Source: Candidatus Hydrogenedentota bacterium
GTDB lineage: Bacteria > Hydrogenedentota > Hydrogenedentia > Hydrogenedentales > SLHB01
Assembly (NCBI GenBank): GCA_016215105.1
Contig: JACRLJ010000017.1
Span: forward strand, 16,456-57,642
Length of the DNA stretch: 41,187 bases
Reading direction: 5' to 3'
The notes below the pieces were generated by a model, which was not told where the DNA came from, made no database searches, and worked only from the letters and a program-made list of their open reading frames with translations. The translations under genes and the position numbers were made by a program. Within the stretch, counting starts at the first letter, position 1. The number at the start of each line of letters is the position of its first letter. This document shows, piece after piece, positions 1-8,130 of the stretch.

Positions 1-1
1 A

Positions 2-478
2 TTCTTCCGGTTCCGCATGGCCATGATGATCTACACCGACGACGGCAACAAGGTCATGGATTTCTTCGAGGGAATCTCGGGGGGTAAAGACACAGTGGAC
101 AACGGTGATGCGCGTGTAGAAGTACCTGAGCTGTCGGCCACACATGCCGCGGACGCGAAGAAGACGCCAATAGACCCGGGTGCGTCGACTAGAGATCGTG
201 AACTGAGCCGCTGGATGGCTACCGTGGCTAGTTTCGCGGATCTGTTTCCTGAGCGCGTCGGTACCCGTTTCACGTTGGGATTCAAGGAATTCGACCGGCA
301 CGCCTATTGCCTAACCGATGTACCCAAGGGCACGGCGTTTGTGTGGTTCCAAACGAAATTTGATGGAAATCGGGTTATGCAGTTTCCCGCCAAGCTACGA
401 ATCGAACCCAAGACCGGCGACGTGACACGATTGGATATCCACTTGGGCGAAGTGTTCGAACATTTCTGGATGCTTTAG
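2..478 (+). CDS. hypothetical protein, 5'-truncated by window edge; paralogue of the next gene
   Basis: The reading frame is open from base 2, so the gene begins before the window. The first visible residues (FFRFRMAMMIYTDDG) align with an internal stretch of the gene at 754-1449 (FRKFRMALMIYTDDG), so the ATG at 17 is probably internal. The two proteins share several blocks: MIYTDDG.KVMDFFEGI, FKEF..HAYCL, PKGTAFVWFQT, FDGNR.MQFP and RLDIH/RQDIH near the C-terminus. The middle (about residues 22-65) has diverged. I do not recognise the family. By analogy with its neighbour it probably has an N-terminal export signal, which is not visible here. Confidence 0.75.
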   Translation, partial: FFRFRMAMMIYTDDGNKVMDFFEGISGGKDTVDNGDARVEVPELSATHAADAKKTPIDPGASTRDRELSRWMATVASFADLFPERVGTRFTLGFKEFDRHAYCLTDVPKGTAFVWFQTKFDGNRVMQFPAKLRIEPKTGDVTRLDIHLGEVFEHFWML

Positions 479-592
479 CGGCGGTTTGCAGGGTCACTTT
501 GCTCGACAGCGCTCTTCCTTATACCCGATCGAGTAGTTCCAGGTGGCTGCGGAACGTGTCATGCGGCGAAATCTGTAATCGAAGTTGCGCCC

Positions 593-620
593 AGTACGCC
601 CGCGCTCGACGAGCGCGGGC
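593..620. repeat. intergenic palindrome, copy 1
   Basis: Perfect 10-bp arms GCCCGCGCTC (598-607) and GAGCGCGGGC (611-620) enclose a 3-nt loop. The five bases before it (AGTAC) are also shared with copy 2 at 6290-6317; the 28 bp differ at one loop base. It lies 115 bases after the first gene and has no T-tract, so it looks more like a dispersed REP-type palindrome than an intrinsic terminator. The rest of 479-753 holds only the leader of the next gene. Confidence 0.6.
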
Positions 621-753
621 AGCCGGAGCGCTAGCGCAGGGGGGCGTTGGCCGCTGTGGCGAGAGCTCTTTCGCCCTCCCGGCCAGGGCGATTTCGATAA
701 CTGAGGAGTATACTATTCGGTGGGAACACCTATAGTCTTCAGAGGAGGGGCTT

Positions 754-1449
754 ATGTTGCCGTCAGAGACCTTTCTTGCCCGGTTACTTGCGGCGGCGAT
801 GATTGTGCTTTGCGCCCGCTGCGACAACCCCGTGCGCTATCGCGCTAGCCTGCCCCTGGATCACGATGCGGCTGCGCCGCACACCATCGAGGACCTTTGG
901 CATGAATCGGGGGCATACAAGACTCTTGGTCCTTCGCCAAAGGGCGCGCTCTCAGAGCGCGCCGTGTCGAATCTTGAGGAAGATTTCCGTAAGTTTCGTA
1001 TGGCTCTGATGATCTATACAGACGATGGCAAGAAGGTGATGGATTTCTTCGAGGGGATTCCTGCGAGTACCGACAATTTTGTGGGTACGGGTGACGTCCG
1101 ATTGAGGGTTCCCACTCTCTGGCCAATACACGTGACAGACGGGCGAAAGATGTTGGCAAGTCAAGAAGCGCCCACCGTCCTCAATCGGTCATTGGTTACT
1201 CTAGCTCGCTTCGCGGAGTTATTTCCTGACCACATCGGGACCGAATTCGCGCTGACGTTCAAGGAATTCAGTGGGCATGCGTATTGCCTAAACAACATAC
1301 CCAAGGGCACGGCGTTCGTGTGGTTTCAAACAGTATTCGACGGTAATCGGATAATGCAGTTTCCAACTGAAGTGAGGCTAGAGCCTAAGAACGGCGACGT
1401 TGTCCGGCAGGATATTCACGTAAGCGAATTCCCGTTCTCGGAGCTCTAG
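754..1449 (+). CDS. hypothetical exported protein, tandem paralogue of the first gene
   Basis: 231 residues. The ATG start is well set by AGGAGG at 743-748, five bases upstream. The N-terminus has a hydrophobic stretch (about residues 9-20) ending in cysteines (MIVLCARC), so the protein is probably exported. The lipobox is not canonical because Arg precedes the second Cys. Residues from about 85 onward match the preceding gene (MIYTDDG, MDFFEGI, PKGTAFVWFQT). I know no function for this family. The tandem arrangement and the diverged middle segment suggest duplication followed by divergence. Confidence 0.75.
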   Translation: MLPSETFLARLLAAAMIVLCARCDNPVRYRASLPLDHDAAAPHTIEDLWHESGAYKTLGPSPKGALSERAVSNLEEDFRKFRMALMIYTDDGKKVMDFFEGIPASTDNFVGTGDVRLRVPTLWPIHVTDGRKMLASQEAPTVLNRSLVTLARFAELFPDHIGTEFALTFKEFSGHAYCLNNIPKGTAFVWFQTVFDGNRIMQFPTEVRLEPKNGDVVRQDIHVSEFPFSEL

Positions 1450-1489
1450 CGCCTGGGCCGCCTTGTTCTGCGTGCTTCCTCGCGCGCCG

Positions 1490-3037
1490 TTATTCCCACT
1501 CGATGGTGCCGGGGGGCTTGGAGGTGACGTCGTAGAGGACGCGGTTGATGTGTTTGACCTCGTTGCAGATGCGGTTGGAGACGCGTTGCAGGACGTCGGG
1601 CGGGAAACGGAACCAGTCGGCGGTCATGGCGTCTTCGCTGGTGACGGCGCGCAGGGAGCAGACCTCTTCGTAGGTGCGTTCGTCGCCTTGGACGCCAACG
1701 CTGCGCACGGGGAGCAAACAAACCAGCGCCTGCCAGATCGCTCCGTAGAGGCCGGCCTTCTTGATCTCGTCGATGAAGATCGCGTCGGCCTCGCGCAGGG
1801 TGTCGAGCCGCTCTTTGGTGACCGCGCCAATGCAGCGCACGCCCAAGCCGGGGCCGGGGAAGGGGTGGCGCCAGATCAACTCGCCGGCCATGCCCAGTTC
1901 CTTGCCTAGCGCCCGGACCTCGTCTTTGAACAGTTCGCGCAGCGGCTCGAGTAGTTCGAGGTTCATGTGCTCGGGCAGTCCACCGACATTGTGATGACTC
2001 TTAATCGTCGCCGAGGGTCCGCCCGTCGCCGAGATGCTTTCAATCACGTCCGGGTACAGGGTTCCCTGGGCGAGGAAATCCATGTGGCCCAACTTGGAGG
2101 CCTCTTCCTCGAACACTTCGATGAATAGATTGCCGATGCGCTTGCGCTTGTCTTCGGGGTCTGAGACACCCGCTAATGCGGTGAGGAAGCGATCTTCGGC
2201 GTCCACGCACCGCAAGTTGATGTGGTAGTTGTCCTGAAAAACTTGGCGGACCATGTCTGGCTCGCCCTTGCGCAACAGGCCGTTGTTGACGAATACGCAG
2301 GTCAAATTATCGCCGATGGCGCGATGAATGAGGACCGCCGCCACGCTCGAATCCACGCCGCCGCTGAGGCCGCAGATGACGCGTTTGTTTCCGACGCGTT
2401 CGCGGATATCGGCGATTGCCGTATCCACAAATGAGCCCATGGACCAATCGGCGGCGCAGCCGCACACACCGTGAACGAAATTCGCGAGGATTTGCGTGCC
2501 CTGGGGCGTATGTACGACCTCGGGGTGGAATTGTACTCCGTAGAAGCGCCGGGTCGAATTCGCAATCGCGGCGTACGGACAGTTTTCGGTGCGCGCGATC
2601 GCGGCAAAACCGTCCGGGAGCATCGAAATGGCGTCGCCGTGGCTCATCCACACCTGCGCGGATGCGTCCACATTGCGAAGCAGACCCTCGCCATCCTGAT
2701 GCTCGATGTGGGCGATGCCGTATTCGCGTTTGGCCGAGCGCTCGACCTTGCCGCCGAGCATATGGGCGAATACCTGGACGCCATAGCAGATACCCAGAAT
2801 GGGCACGCCGAGATCGAACACGCGCGGGTCGGGCAGTGGCGCGCCAGGCGCATGAACGCTGGCCGGACCGCCGCTGAAGATTATCCCGGCGGGATTGGCC
2901 TTGCGCAGTTCATCCAGAGGCACATTGAAGGGGAGAATCAAACTGAAGACATTCGCTTCTCGCACGCGCCGGGCGATGAGCTTGCTGTATTGCGCGCCAA
3001 AATCGAGCACGACTATGGGACGGGGGGAACTCTTCAT
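1490..3037 (-). CDS. guaA: GMP synthase (glutamine-hydrolysing)
   Basis: 515 residues, normal for the family. It converts XMP, ATP and glutamine to GMP in the cytoplasm. The N-terminal class I glutamine amidotransferase domain shows [12 protein letters not shown], the nucleophile Cys84 in LGICYG, and QFHPEV with the partner His. The ATP pyrophosphatase domain has the P-loop [12 protein letters not shown]. The C-terminus ends in the family-typical KPPGTIEWE. The start at 3037 is chosen because GGAG lies 9 bases upstream. An in-frame ATG at 3067 overlaps the guaB stop (TAATG) and would add 10 residues. The gene directly follows guaB, so the two steps from IMP to GMP are co-transcribed. Confidence 0.96.
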   Translation of the reverse strand: MKSSPRPIVVLDFGAQYSKLIARRVREANVFSLILPFNVPLDELRKANPAGIIFSGGPASVHAPGAPLPDPRVFDLGVPILGICYGVQVFAHMLGGKVERSAKREYGIAHIEHQDGEGLLRNVDASAQVWMSHGDAISMLPDGFAAIARTENCPYAAIANSTRRFYGVQFHPEVVHTPQGTQILANFVHGVCGCAADWSMGSFVDTAIADIRERVGNKRVICGLSGGVDSSVAAVLIHRAIGDNLTCVFVNNGLLRKGEPDMVRQVFQDNYHINLRCVDAEDRFLTALAGVSDPEDKRKRIGNLFIEVFEEEASKLGHMDFLAQGTLYPDVIESISATGGPSATIKSHHNVGGLPEHMNLELLEPLRELFKDEVRALGKELGMAGELIWRHPFPGPGLGVRCIGAVTKERLDTLREADAIFIDEIKKAGLYGAIWQALVCLLPVRSVGVQGDERTYEEVCSLRAVTSEDAMTADWFRFPPDVLQRVSNRICNEVKHINRVLYDVTSKPPGTIEWE

Positions 3038-3066
3038 CCGCTGTATCTCCGAAGGCGATCCGCTCA

Positions 3067-4575
3067 TTACGGCTCCGTGGCGCGGTCGCTTTCCTTTAGG
3101 ACTACATCGTGCGCTCCACCCTCGCGGATACTGGTCGCGGATACGAGCGTGATCCGCGCGTTCCGGTGAAGGTCGGCGATGCTCAGCGCGCCGCAATTGC
3201 ACATGGTGGACTTGATCTTCGTCGTGGTGATTTCCACGTTGTCCTTGAGGCGCCCCGCATAGGGCACGTAGGCGTCCACGCCTTCCTCGAACGACAATCC
3301 ACCGTCGCCGCCGACGTCGTAGCGTTGCCAATTGCGCGCACGATCCGAACCTTCGCCCCAGTATTCTTTCATGAAGTTGCCGCGCACGCGCAGCTTGCGT
3401 CCGGGACTCTCGTCGAACCGGGCGAAGTACCGGCCCTGCATGACGAAGTCCGCGCCCATGGCGAGCGCGAGCACCACGTGATAGTCGAGCAAGAGCCCGC
3501 CGTCCGAACATATCGGCACGTAGAGGCCGGTTTCGTTGTAGAGCGCGTCGCGCGCCTTGGCGACTTCGATGACCGCCGAGGCCTGGCCGCGTCCGATACC
3601 CTTTTGCTCGCGGGTGATGCAAATTGATCCAGGGCCGACGCCGACTTTGACAAAATCGGCGCCCGCTTCGACGAGATAGCGAAAGCCTTCCTCTTCGACG
3701 ACATTGCCGCCGCCCACCCTGACGGAGTCGCCGTAGGTGTCCTTGATGTAGCGGATGGTCTCGAATTGCCACTCCGTGTAGCCGTCCGAGGAATCTACGC
3801 ACAAGATGTCCGCGCCTGCCTCAACCAACGCGGGAACGCGTTCCTTGTAATCGCGGCTGTTGATACCGGCCCCGACGACCAGGCGTTTGTGGGCGTCCAC
3901 CAATTCCTCGGGATTCTCCCGATGCTGGTCGTAGTCTTTGCGGAAGACGAGGTAGCGCAGTTTCCCTTCGTCGTTGACGATGGGGAGGCAGTTCAGCTTG
4001 TGATCCCAGATCATGTCGTTGGCTTCGCTGAGCGAAATGCCTTCGCGTCCGTATTTCAGCTTGGCCAGCGGGGTCATGAAATTGCTGATCGGCGCTTTGA
4101 GGTCGGCTCTGTGCGGACGGAAATCGCGGCTGGTGAGGATGCCCATCAAGGTTCCGTTCGGCGTTCCGTCATCCGTAATCGGAATCGTCGAGTGCCCGGT
4201 CCGCTTCATTTGAGCGACGACATCGTGCAAGGTTTGATCGGGGCGCAAGTTCGAGTCGCTCGCGACAAAGCCCGCTTTGAACTTCTTCACGCGCCGCACC
4301 ATATCCGCCTGCGACTCGATGGGTTGCGAGCAGAACACAAAGGAGATGCCGCCCGAGCGCGCCAACGCGATGGCCATGTTGTGATCCGACACGGACTGCA
4401 TGATCGCGGACGCCAGCGGCATATTGAGATGCAGCGCAGGCGTTTCGCCCCTCTTGAACCGGACCAGAGGGGTGCGTAGGCTGACATTCTGCGGCTGGCA
4501 TTCCTTGGAGGTCTTGTTCGGGATGAGGAGGTATTCGCTGAAGGTTCGCGAAGGTTCGTTATAGTAGAAGGCCAC
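3067..4575 (-). CDS. guaB: IMP dehydrogenase
   Basis: 502 residues. It oxidises IMP to XMP with NAD+, the committed step of guanine nucleotide synthesis. The GTG start at 4575 is set by a strong site (AGGAGGT, 5 bases before) and gives the family-typical N-terminus [18 protein letters not shown]. Two CBS motifs interrupt the TIM barrel (about residues 95-220). The catalytic loop reads [18 protein letters not shown], with the nucleophile Cys near residue 319. The flap region ([18 protein letters not shown]) and the [18 protein letters not shown] segment belong to the variant subfamily of about 500 residues. It is the first gene of the guaBA operon. Translation upstream of 4575 is possible in frame but is not supported by a ribosome site. 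Confidence 0.95.
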   Translation of the reverse strand: MAFYYNEPSRTFSEYLLIPNKTSKECQPQNVSLRTPLVRFKRGETPALHLNMPLASAIMQSVSDHNMAIALARSGGISFVFCSQPIESQADMVRRVKKFKAGFVASDSNLRPDQTLHDVVAQMKRTGHSTIPITDDGTPNGTLMGILTSRDFRPHRADLKAPISNFMTPLAKLKYGREGISLSEANDMIWDHKLNCLPIVNDEGKLRYLVFRKDYDQHRENPEELVDAHKRLVVGAGINSRDYKERVPALVEAGADILCVDSSDGYTEWQFETIRYIKDTYGDSVRVGGGNVVEEEGFRYLVEAGADFVKVGVGPGSICITREQKGIGRGQASAVIEVAKARDALYNETGLYVPICSDGGLLLDYHVVLALAMGADFVMQGRYFARFDESPGRKLRVRGNFMKEYWGEGSDRARNWQRYDVGGDGGLSFEEGVDAYVPYAGRLKDNVEITTTKIKSTMCNCGALSIADLHRNARITLVSATSIREGGAHDVVLKESDRATEP

Positions 4576-4723
4576 GGCTGACCTCCTCGTCACGAAGACG
4601 CGACGCAACGATGATGGGGATGGTTTGTAAAGAGACTGTTTCGGTGCAATTCATCACGCCTCGCATTGCTACTTTTGATTCATGCCCCACTGCACCGGAA
4701 GCGTATAGCTCTCCGGAATCGAA

Positions 4724-4752
4724 ATTATAGAGAGGCGATCCGGAATAGTCAA
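4724..4752 (-). promoter_or_regulatory. sigma70-type promoter of guaBA
   Basis: Read on the minus strand: TTGACT (4752-4747), a 17-base spacer, then TATAAT (4729-4724). It predicts a transcript starting near 4717 with a leader of about 140 nt before the guaB GTG. The leader contains a 7-bp inverted repeat (CGGTGCA / TGCACCG, at 4691-4697 and 4642-4648) that could form a long-loop hairpin. I see no purine riboswitch core. Confidence 0.7.
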
Positions 4753-4754
4753 AT

Positions 4755-4788
4755 CGAATTATGAATTGCGAATTATGAATTACGAATG
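4755..4788. repeat. short AT-rich tandem repeat, 14-bp unit
   Basis: CGAATTATGAATTG (4755-4768) and CGAATTATGAATTA (4769-4782) are followed by a partial third unit CGAAT. It is an AT-rich island in otherwise GC-rich DNA, just upstream of the guaB -35. The rest of 4576-5010 holds the divergent guaBA leader and promoter and the ribosome site of the rightward gene; I see no other gene there. Confidence 0.6.
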
Positions 4789-5010
4789 GAGACCGGCAAA
4801 CGGGCGTGAATTGCTCGCAATCGGACATTTCGCGCGTTGCGCCTTGTTTGAGCGCCTGATGTTGACTCTGTGAGAGCACTGGGACCCTGGCGCGCGTCGC
4901 CCGGGCGACGGATTCGGTTTTAATTGCGTCGGCGCGTCCGGTAGTATAGGGAGGTTTCGCTGGTCAATTGGTTACCAACTCGTACAACAGATCCAATGGA
5001 GGTTATTGAA

Positions 5011-6274
5011 ATGGGAGAGAAGGAACAAGTAAGCCGCCGGGAGTTCATGCGGGGAGCGGCCACGGCGGCCGCGGGCGCGGCGGTGGGCGCCGCGGCGGTT
5101 TCCCGCGTGGCCCGGGCGGATGTGTATAAGTCGATCCTGCCGCAGACGATTATCGGCGCGAACGAGATCATTCGTACGGGGCATATCGGCGTGGGGGGCA
5201 TGGGGTTCCGGAATCTGTCGGAATTCGTGTTGAGGCGGGACGACATGCAGCCGATTGCCATCTGCGATCTATATCCGGTCCATCTTGACCGCGCGGTCAA
5301 CGAAGTAAAGAAGAAGTTCGACAAGACGCCGCCCTCCGCTCATCACGATTTCCGCGAGATTATCGCGAACAAGGACGTGGACGCGGTGATAGTCTGCACG
5401 CCGGACCATTGGCACGCCATTCCGTCGATCATGGCGTGTGACGCGAAAAAGGACGTGTATTGCGAGAAGCCGCGGATATTTGGGGAAGATCGGCCATGTC
5501 GATACCTGGATTCACGATCAGGAAGCGGTCACGGGGATTGGCCAAGGCGACACGAAGATTCAGGAAGGGTGCGACTGGGATTTCCATCAAGGCTGGACCA
5601 AGCGCGTACCGTTCAATTCGAACCGGTGGATTTACAACTGGCGCTGGTTCCTGGATTATTCGGGAGGCAAAGTCACGGACTGGGGCGCGCACTTGATGGA
5701 CATTGCGCTGTGGGGAATCGGCCAGGATAAGAAACCGAAGGCCGTGTGCGCGATCGGCGGAAAGTACATTTTGACGGACAACCGAACCACTCCCGATACC
5801 CTGAACGTGACTTGGGAGTTTGACGATTGTACGGTCAGCTTCGAGAACCGTGTGTACAACGGTGTGCCGCGGACCGGGCACGGGATCATGTTCTACGGCG
5901 CGGACGCGTCCATGCTGGTCACGCGTAAGGGATACTGGGTATACCCGATGGACACGAAGAAGGATCCGGTCACGGGCAGGACTCAAAAAGACTATAAGCC
6001 CGTTGTCGAGAAGAAATTCGAGTTACCCGGCCCCGAAGGTGAAATGAACCAGCCCCACTGGCAGAACTTCGCGGACTGTATTCGTTCGCGCAAGCGCCCG
6101 ATTTGCGATCCGGAAGTGCTTCATCACACGACAACGGTTTGCCACTTGGCTACCGCGTCCTACAAGACCGGTCAGAAACTTCTTTGGGACCACGAGAAAG
6201 AGAAGTTCACGAATAGCAAAGAAGCGAACAAGTGGATCTACCGTCCGTACAACAACGGCTGGAAACTGACGTAA
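5011..6274 (+). pseudogene. Gfo/Idh/MocA oxidoreductase with Tat signal, internal deletion and frameshift
   Basis: The ATG at 5011 has TGGAGG eight bases upstream and opens a twin-arginine signal (SRREFMRGAATAAAGAA). The Rossmann part follows (HIGVGGMGFRNLSEF, DAVIVCTPDHWHA) up to the catalytic-lysine motif YCEKP ending at 5472. There the sequence jumps, with a frame change, to RGYLGKIGHVDTWIHDQ, which normally lies several tens of residues later. From about 5471 the second frame reads on intact to 6274 (NWRWFLDYSGGKVTDWGAHLMDIALWG, then the C-terminus). So the strand that joins the NAD domain to the C-terminal domain is missing and the frame is broken. It could be a real deletion or an assembly error; the rest shows few signs of decay. 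Confidence 0.85.
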
Positions 6275-6289
6275 GCCCACGACTGCCTG

Positions 6290-6317
6290 AGTACGCCCGC
6301 GCTCGATGAGCGCGGGC
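6290..6317. repeat. intergenic palindrome, copy 2
   Basis: Arms GCCCGCGCTC (6295-6304) and GAGCGCGGGC (6308-6317) with loop GAT, preceded by AGTAC as in copy 1 at 593-620. It stands 16 bases after the stop of the broken oxidoreductase gene. No T-tract follows, but it could still aid termination. Confidence 0.6.
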
Positions 6318-6357
6318 GACTTGGGGCGAGGGGTTAGATTTTCCGGGACAGGCAAAT

Positions 6358-6591
6358 ATGGCGGGAAAACCAGACGTTCTCGAAAAGTGTGTTCGATTCG
6401 TGTGCGGCTCGCTGGTGTGCGGCGTTCTTGCTGTCTCTGCTGCCCTTCAGATTGTGGAACCACGTCCGAGCAGCTATTGGGTCGCGGGTGGTCTCGCTAT
6501 CGTGCTGATCGTCAGTATGGGCCTGATGGCCATGAAGCTCGGTGACCGGTTCTGGCAATCCACCCTGCCCCGCTTGCTGTGGTGGTGGTGA
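6358..6591 (+). CDS. small two-helix membrane protein, unknown function
   Basis: 77 residues. Two hydrophobic segments are visible (about residues 13-32, VCGSLVCGVLAVSAALQI, and 42-59, VAGGLAIVLIVSMGLMAM), with a short Pro/Arg linker and a Trp-rich C-terminus (LLWWW). A weak AGG lies five bases before the ATG. The gene sits alone between two Gfo/Idh/MocA genes on the same strand. No family recognised; it may not be a real gene. Confidence 0.5.
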   Translation: MAGKPDVLEKCVRFVCGSLVCGVLAVSAALQIVEPRPSSYWVAGGLAIVLIVSMGLMAMKLGDRFWQSTLPRLLWWW

Positions 6592-6712
6592 TATCTATGG
6601 CGCCCAAACTGTTTCGCTTGTGGGATTCTCTTGACTCAACTGCGCTCCTGTGTCCTTTACGTCGCTCGCGTCCCTTAGGTCCCTTCATCCAGGGTTGCCC
6701 GGAGAACCACTC

Positions 6713-7954
6713 ATGAACTCGAACTCACCCCTTACCCGCAGGAGTTTCTTGGCCATGAGCGCCGCCTCCGCGGCGGGCCTCGCGGTTTCCGCAAGACCAT
6801 CGGCAGCGCTGGGCAGCGGTACGAACGACTCGATCCGGCTTGGCGTAATCGGAGTGGGGGAACGGGGTACGGAACTCGCGCGTGACTTTACCACGCGTTC
6901 GAGCAGCCACGAACGTGTCCGCGTGGTGGCGGTGTGCGACGTTTGCGAGGCCCGCCTGCAACGCGCAGCGGCGTTGTCCGGCGCCGAAGCGGTTCGCGAG
7001 TGGGAACGCGTGGTGGACCGGAGCGATGTGGACGCCGTCGTCATCGCGACACCGAATCATTGGCACGCGCCGATGGCGATTGCGGCGATGCAATCAGGCA
7101 AAGACGTGTACATCGAAACGCCGATGACGCATACGTTGGCCGAGGCGAAGAAGGTTCGAGATGTCGCCGCGACTACGGGGCGTTGCGTTCAGGTGGGCGC
7201 GCACGAGACTTCGGAAGGAACGTGGCGCGCAGCGGCCGCGCTGGTGCGCGCCGGCCGAATTGGTAAGATTCAATGGTGCCAGGCCAGTGAACGCACCGCA
7301 GACAGTGGTCAGTCGTGCGCCGATGTCCCCGGAGCGCAGAACTTGGATTGGGAGCGGTGGCTAGGGTCTGCGCCTATGTGCGCATTCGATCCCCAGCGTT
7401 TCCTTCACTGGCGCAACTATTGGGATTACTCCGGTGGCGTCGCCGCGAACGATTTCTTTCACAAACTGGCGCCGATACTGATGGCGATTGGACCTGCATT
7501 TCCTCAACGCGTCTCCGCCGCTGGGGGCGTTTACGTGAACGATGGCCGCGAGGCCCCGGACTCGTTCGTCATGACCGCCGAATACGCCGAGGGCCACACG
7601 ATCGTGCTGGCCTCGTCACCGGCGCACGCCCAAGGCATACCCGCCGTGATTCGCGGGACTGACGCGACGATCTATTTCGAACGCGGCAAGCTCAACGTGG
7701 TTCCCGAAGGCGCTCGCGGCGCTGAAACGACATTCAACCCATTCGCCGAGATACCGGCGCGTCCCAGTCACATGGACAACTGGCTACAGTGTATCCGCAC
7801 GCGCGAGCGCTGCGCCTGCGACGCCGAACTTGGCTATCGCGCCATGGCCGCCATCGGCATGGCCGTCGAGGCCTATCGTGGGGGCAGGACGCTCTATTGG
7901 GATGCTGCGAACGACACCGCCGTTTCCGGCCCGCCGCGCGGCGTGCTGGCGTAA
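6713..7954 (+). CDS. Gfo/Idh/MocA family oxidoreductase, Tat-exported, lacking the usual catalytic Lys
   Basis: 413 residues. The ATG at 6713 has GGAG eight bases upstream and starts a twin-arginine signal (LTRRSFLAMSAASAAGLAVS), so the folded protein is expected to be exported. The Rossmann motif is GVIGVGERG, and DAVVIATPNHWHA closes the nucleotide domain. The conserved EKP motif reads IETPMTHTL here, so the Lys that normally contacts nucleotide and substrate is Thr. The C-terminal domain keeps the Asp and His (ANDFFHKL). The family carries out NAD(P)-linked redox steps on sugars, but the changed motif makes dehydrogenase activity uncertain. The substrate is unknown. The carbohydrate-type genes downstream fit a role in sugar metabolism. 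Confidence 0.85.
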   Translation: MNSNSPLTRRSFLAMSAASAAGLAVSARPSAALGSGTNDSIRLGVIGVGERGTELARDFTTRSSSHERVRVVAVCDVCEARLQRAAALSGAEAVREWERVVDRSDVDAVVIATPNHWHAPMAIAAMQSGKDVYIETPMTHTLAEAKKVRDVAATTGRCVQVGAHETSEGTWRAAAALVRAGRIGKIQWCQASERTADSGQSCADVPGAQNLDWERWLGSAPMCAFDPQRFLHWRNYWDYSGGVAANDFFHKLAPILMAIGPAFPQRVSAAGGVYVNDGREAPDSFVMTAEYAEGHTIVLASSPAHAQGIPAVIRGTDATIYFERGKLNVVPEGARGAETTFNPFAEIPARPSHMDNWLQCIRTRERCACDAELGYRAMAAIGMAVEAYRGGRTLYWDAANDTAVSGPPRGVLA

Positions 7955-7970
7955 CGGTGCGCGGTTCGGC

Positions 7971-8120
7971 GAGCCCATCAGGGGTTGTTGCAGGGTCACG
8001 CTCTTGACCGGTTCCGAGCGCGAAGAAACGCTGCGATTCTACGAGCGGGCTGGATTTGTCCGGGGAATCAAGACGGGGTTCGTGGCCAAGCCCGATTCCC
8101 AACGAGCGATCTCGGAATGA
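7971..8120 (+). pseudogene. GNAT acetyltransferase remnant (C-terminal end only)
   Basis: The frame from 7971 to the TGA at 8118-8120 encodes GEPIRGCCRVTLLTGSERE followed by ETLRFYERAGFVRGIKTGFVAKP. This matches the C-terminal end of GNAT acetyltransferases (the RFYERAGF motif). The acetyl-CoA binding motif A and everything before it are missing, because the preceding oxidoreductase gene ends at 7954. It is probably a relic of a deletion or rearrangement. Its stop lies directly before the next gene's ribosome site. Confidence 0.65.
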
Positions 8121-8130
8121 GGATGTGCGC

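Noticed and set aside
1490-3802. One 770-codon leftward frame covering guaA and part of guaB
   Set aside because: Only the part from 3037 is guaA; the rest is guaB read in another frame, with an Arg-rich shadow composition.
4576-4723. Purine riboswitch before guaB
   Set aside because: The conserved purine aptamer core is not seen in the leader.
4559-4879. Leftward 106-codon frame upstream of guaB
   Set aside because: It is made of leader and AT-rich repeat sequence and overlaps the promoter; the repeat creates the peptide.
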